Part shown: positions 59,801-64,000 of the stretch, in pieces | Position numbering within the stretch: the stretch's first letter is position 1 | Layout of the letters: each line of letters opens with the position of its first letter | Origin: Takakia lepidozioides | Lineage: Eukaryota > Streptophyta > Takakiopsida > Takakiales > Takakiaceae | NCBI GenBank assembly: GCA_030704615.1 | Contig: CM060731.1 | Span: 86,780,756-86,844,755 of the forward strand | Reading direction: 5' to 3' | Length of the DNA stretch: 64,000 nt | Program-made: the position numbers and the translations under genes | Notes under the pieces: generated by a model | What the model saw: only the letters and a program-made list of their open reading frames with translations | What the model was told of the DNA's origin: nothing | Database searches by the model: none

Positions 59801-61188
59801 CCTCCTTCTCTCTTCTTCATAGAAATATGATGGGTAAATGCTAGTTTCCTCTTCAGTTGGTGTTGCTGTCACTACACCACAGCAGATACCTCTCAAACAA
59901 CTTAGGCTTTCCAGCCCATCTCTGCAACCTGCTCCCCACTCTGGGGGTGCAGCAAATAGGGTAGCTTCCTCCTTCTCCTCATCCAGTCTCCTCTCCAGTC
60001 ATACTCTCTGACTCCTCGAGGTCTCTTGTAGCAGATAATCTACTAGATTCTTTGTGGTAATTTGTATCTCGTGTATCCCATTATGCACGGTTAGTACTGA
60101 GAATTCCAGTCATGGAATACCCTGGCTTTTTCAGCCACGGACGTCCCAATAATAAGGAGTAAGCCTCCATGACTTCATCCATTTTAATACAGTTACTATG
60201 ATCATAAAGATCTTTTCTGTATCTGTATCTTAACTCCTCTTATTAATCCCAATGGCTGCACACTTCTTTGATCTGCCATTGTTACTGTAAATGGGGCTGG
60301 TTTCATGTTACTTAGACCAAGCTTCTTCTTAATTGGTCTGTCATGATATTTACTCCAGAACCACCATCTATCAGTACATCAGTTAGTTCTGTGCTTCAAT
60401 TCTCAATTGGATTACTGGCATAGAATCATCCAAAGTCCATGACTGGTTCTCTTCGCCTTCTTGGCTTCACATTATAACTGGTCACCTTGCTGTTCAGGTC
60501 TGTGTTTCCTGTCTCTTGGGCAATTCGATTGATTGCTTGATACAGCCTGTGCCTACAATAAGGTGCCACAGCTAATAGCTGTCCAATGGTATTTCTGCTT
60601 GGTCTGACATATTACTGCAGCCAAGTCTCTTCATTACTTTTGTAGTCTGCATCTCTTTTTCCTTTCTTCCTCACTCCCTCTTTTTCTCCAATCGAATCAG
60701 AGGAATCTGCCACAGGAATATCAGTACTCTTTTGCCATTTCCCTATAGTATCTGCCACTTCCTTGTGCAGTCCTCTCATCTTTCCAAGTCTCTTCTCTTC
60801 AGGCATATCATTCCACTTCCCTCGCATCTTCTTCCTCTTCTACTGAGGTATTAGGTTTGGCTTTACTTCTTGTTACTATCATTGTACTTACTTCCGTACA
60901 ACACATGGCCTAACCATGTGAGCTGCCACCACTGGGCCCTCATCACAGGAGCTCTCATCTCATTCTGGTGTCTTATCCAGAATGAACAGGCTCCTTGCGA
61001 TGTCCTGGCTGATTACAATGTAACATAGCTCTTCACCATTGGGTCCTCGCCCTTGGTCTGTTCTTGGATTATTTCTATAATCCTGATTCCCGGGCTGGTA
61101 ATTCCCCCTTGGATTACCCTGATAGTTGCCTCTGGAATTTCCTTGGTAATTTCCTCTTGAATTACCTCTCCCTTCCATGCCATTGTTA
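56835..61188 (-). pseudogene. R2 gag-pol, second copy, cut by transposon E
   Basis: In coding order: Gly/Asn/Arg-rich gag end (RGNYQGNPRGNYQ) with a zinc knuckle near 61000, a protease region, reverse transcriptase (IVIVPKKNGKLRVC, about 59400-59350; [16 protein letters not shown], about 59250), RNase H ([45 protein letters not shown]; 58255-58851), integrase ([52 protein letters not shown]; about 57197-58054) and a post-integrase segment. Several frameshifts are present. The gag reading frame stops at 61188, where the terminal repeat of E begins; the other R2 copy continues past this point. Confidence 0.8.
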
Positions 61189-61449
61189 GAGGTTTGCTAT
61201 TTCATGAGCATGAGCGGCATGAGCGGCATGAGCGGCATGAGCAGAGTAGTAACACAATCGGTTTTCATGAGCAGAAGTACAAATTTCGAAAATAAAAAAC
61301 AATAAAAAAACAATAAAAAAAACAATAATTTAATGCAATGTGTCAGAAAAAACAAATATATTATTCGGCCCCTTGAAGGGAAAATTGCACTTTTGACAGT
61401 TGTGCTCATGATATTTTGTCTTCCGCTCATGCCAATTCCTAGCGACATG

Positions 61450-61815
61450 TGCAAATATGGCGCCGAATTTCGCGGTAATAGGGTCCGTAACCTGAAAAAA
61501 CGGCGACGTATTTCGCGGCAATAGGTCTCTCTGGCGAAAAATGGTGCCGAATTCCGCGGCTATAGGTCCCCTCATGACAGGTAATTCGGCGCCATTTTTC
61601 CAGTGCATGTTCGGACTTAGCCAGTTTCGGCCCAAAAAAGAGAAATTCGGCGCCATTTTTCCAGACACGGTACCAGTGCATGTTGGGACTTAGCCAGTTT
61701 TCGGCCCCAAAAAGAGAAATTCGGCGCCATTTTCCCAAACACAGGTACCAGTGCATGTTGGGACTTAGCGAGTTTTCGGCCCCAAAAAGAGAAATTCGGC
61801 GCCATTTTTCCAGAA
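61450..61815. repeat. Palindrome array of element E (74-bp units)
   Basis: This is the inverted equivalent of the 3' array in A. GGCGCC centres at 61590, 61651, 61725 and 61800 give spacings of 61, 74 and 75 bp. Weaker sites lie at 61450-61560. E has four strong units where A has seven, so unit number changes between close copies. Confidence 0.85.
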
Positions 61816-61969
61816 ATGGCCCCAGAACTGCTTCTGTTGGATCTCAGTTTGAATGGAATATTGCCTCATTCCAGGAGTTTTGGGGTGCATTTCATTACAC
61901 TGCAAAAAAAAAGTCTGATACAGCAAAATGCATTTGAAAATATCCATATGGAGGATTCCGTTTGCCCCA

Positions 61970-64000
61970 TCAATGATTTCTGGAATCCCTAAGAAGGAGT
62001 TTGTGCAGCTCGTTCACGCTCAACGCCGGTGCATGAATAAAGTCATCAATAGTCACGTTCATCCTCAACCTCTTCAGGTAAATGTAATACAGATGCTTGC
62101 ACGGATAATACTTCGAACCCTTCTTTGCTTCCATCAACGAGAAGTCCGTACAGTTGCAAGTCGGCTCCACTCCAATCGTAATTGTGTATACATCGTCGCG
62201 TACAGCCGAGCCGGCCGTTGCCATCCGATACACACGCCCAAGGCCGGGTGGGGGTACGTCCACGGAGCTCTGAATAGTGCAAGCCATCCCAAGAGCATTG
62301 GCAATCCGAGTCTCATTCAACTTGTTGGGAGGGTGTCGTCTCTTCACTCTTCCGAATCGCATTGTGGGATGTGCAGAATTGTCCAATCCGTCTCTACTGG
62401 ACCGAGCAGTATGCAATGGCTGGGTCTGAGGAACCGGAAATGCGTGGGCCGGATGTCTGTGCGTTGCACCATTCGAAATCCTGCTGCAGATAGAGCATCC
62501 GCCTCATTCTGAGAGAGGCTGCAACCCGGTGCAACAGGCCAGACGCCCGGAGGCTCCGGCATTCCCTGAATCCCGTACTTGGGCTTGCCAAATACACAGG
62601 TCATTATGTCGTGCCTACAGAACCAAAATGTCTGCGTTGTGGCGTGAGCAAATGTGGGAGTCAAAAATCTGCCGCTGAAACAAGGTGCAGGTACAGCACC
62701 GTGTGGGTTCCTCCGAATCATCTCACCACAGCGTGCTCTCGTATCCACCCGGATGGCGCAACACTTCCCTCGAAATGCCGGCAATGTCCTCGCAATTCTC
62801 CACTGTGACTCCGACACTCTTGTCTCCACAATGGGAATGTTGTATTGCTTTACTACAGATGGCTCGTTATGTTGCCGGGGCACGCGCCCTGTGCTCAAAG
62901 GAGATGGCGATCTTGAACGTGCAGGACTTCCGGTGCTCGACGAGACCTCCTCGGACAACATCACCGGACCACGAGGGAGCGTGCGAATATTCTTGTCAGC
63001 TCGCCATGAATCCTCTTCTCCGCCAGGTGCCTCGTCAAGTCTTCGTCTCACTGGACGGGTATGAACATCTCCTTCCAAATGTTGGCCTCTTCGCAGCAAT
63101 GGCGTGTCCCGAAGGCCCTCTCGCAAGGCCGCCGCCCACTTCCGAGGATTCTTCGATCTGGAGGCAGTCCGCATCAGCATTTCCTGCCTGTCCGGCCCCA
63201 AGCCCCACTGTTTCCCTTTCAAGAACTCGTTGTACCTGCATTGCTGCATAATTGACCTCACAATGTCCTCCGTTGTGGCAGTGAGGATGTCCACCAGATG
63301 CGCCGCAGAGGAGGCACGCCAGGAAGAGTGCACTGATTCGGCCATGTTTGTCGTGGGCATGTCGGTGTCGGAGTCGAGACACATTTCCTGCACAAGCACA
63401 TGTTGAGGTTACAAGCAAGTTACAAATATGGCCAAGAATAATATCCAACGGGACGCGAATTCGTGCAACTCACCTCCCGCATATAGTCGCCGAACTGGAG
63501 GAAACGATAATGCCACCATGCTAGCCAACTGACCATTGCTCCTTCGTCTGATTTCCTTACAGCACCTGACGATGTCCACCAAGCCCGTATGCATGCAAAC
63601 TGTGTCTCTGCATCATCCAAGGTGGGAGCGCGCTTCCACGCAAGGCACATGGAACGGTGCTCCTCTCTGAAATCTGGCGCCACGAGCCTGGTTGTGTACT
63701 GCGAAAGGCTCTGCAGAAAGTGGAACCCACAAGATCTCTCCTTGCCTTCCATGGGAACATTGGGGTCTTGCCCGTACACCCTTCGGATGGCAGCCCAATT
63801 TGCTTGTGCGTTGTCCGCCATGAAACCACGGAAATTGGGAGGGGGCAATCCCGCCTTGGCCATCTGTTCGTTTATTCCCTGCCAAAGAAGCATCTCCGAT
63901 TGTGTGTCCTCTCCTTTCATCTCACAAATAGCAATTGTCATTAGCATCCTGCAGTGGGTGTCGTAGACATGTGCACCCATTGTCACCCACTGGTGATTTG
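61970..64000 (-). pseudogene. SWIM transposase of element E (best preserved copy, one frameshift)
   Basis: The minus-strand exon from 64000 to 63474 carries TMGAHVYDTHCRMLMTIAICEM, GFMADNAQANWAAIRRVYG and RSCGFHFLQSLSQYTTR, the putative DDE and CxxH region. A clean intron (63388-63473, donor AG|GTGAGT, acceptor TGCAG|G) is followed by CLDSDTDMPTTNMAESVHSSW. The next part includes FWFCRHDIMTCVFGKPKYG and the SWIM finger TCNCTDFSLMEAKKG...YPCKHLYYIY, ending RDSRNH. One frameshift lies near 62450 (PxHxFPVPQTQ region). The N-terminal part is beyond the window. This copy shows what the deleted A transposase lacks. Confidence 0.8.

Larger units (their letters stand above)
61189..64000 (-). mobile_element. 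Transposon E (left part), inserted in R2
   Basis: The left end GAGGTTTGCTATTTCATGAG followed by CATGAGCGG repeats joins R2 gag. The layout mirrors the right end of A: terminal repeat, AT-rich DNA, palindrome array, then a SWIM transposase on the minus strand that runs off the window. A and E share palindrome and spacer sequences, so they belong to one subfamily. Confidence 0.8.

Overview
The window is repeat-dominated eukaryotic DNA, probably from a plant or streptophyte alga with a large genome. It holds LTR retrotransposons of the Ty3 type, a CACTA transposase fragment and Mutator-like transposons whose genes carry short GT-AG introns. A charophyte such as Chara is my guess; nothing in the sequence proves it. 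I recognise no ordinary host gene.

Layout. 1-3956: 3' part of retrotransposon R1 (+ strand), ending in a 1019-bp LTR. 3957-15239: transposon A, with R1 inserted in the 3' end of its methyltransferase gene. 15240-30003: transposon B and associated genes, ending at a terminal repeat that cuts a CACTA transposase fragment (30004-30865). About 31196-36136: degraded Ty3 element R3 (- strand). 36137-38743: transposon D, inserted in R3. 38744-41756: transposon C, inserted in D. 41757-61188: retrotransposon R2 (- strand), inserted in C; it contains a 500-N gap and two error-rich copies of its gag-pol and extra ORF. 61189-64000: transposon E, inserted in R2 and running off the window.

The system that stands out is the transposon family A/B (with C, D and E as further copies). 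A and B share one plan. A leftward gene of ten exons encodes one large protein joining a ParB/sulfiredoxin-like domain to a permuted DNA N4/N6-methyltransferase-like domain. A rightward gene encodes a Mutator-like transposase with an N-terminal Cys/His region and a C-terminal SWIM zinc finger. Between the two divergent genes lies a long array of palindromes with a GGCGCC (GGYRCC) centre. In copy A my hand-placed splice sites keep one open frame of about 1488 codons through all nine introns. The palindromes recur in introns, between genes and near the ends. Their centre-to-centre distances cluster at 32, 53, 62-64, 74-75, 85 and 95 bp, close to 3, 5, 6, 7, 8 and 9 turns of B-DNA, in arrays of unrelated spacer sequence. 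This suggests same-face binding of an element-encoded protein, by analogy with ParB/parS clusters or transposase subterminal sites. The binding is inference.

The ends of these transposons begin GAGGTTT(A/G)CTATTTC followed by ATGAGC-rich repeats. The Ty3-type elements carry an unusual extra ORF downstream of pol and a CACAGCC minisatellite, found in the LTR and, in R2, also between pol and the extra ORF. Exon and repeat coordinates were placed by hand and may be off by one or two bases.
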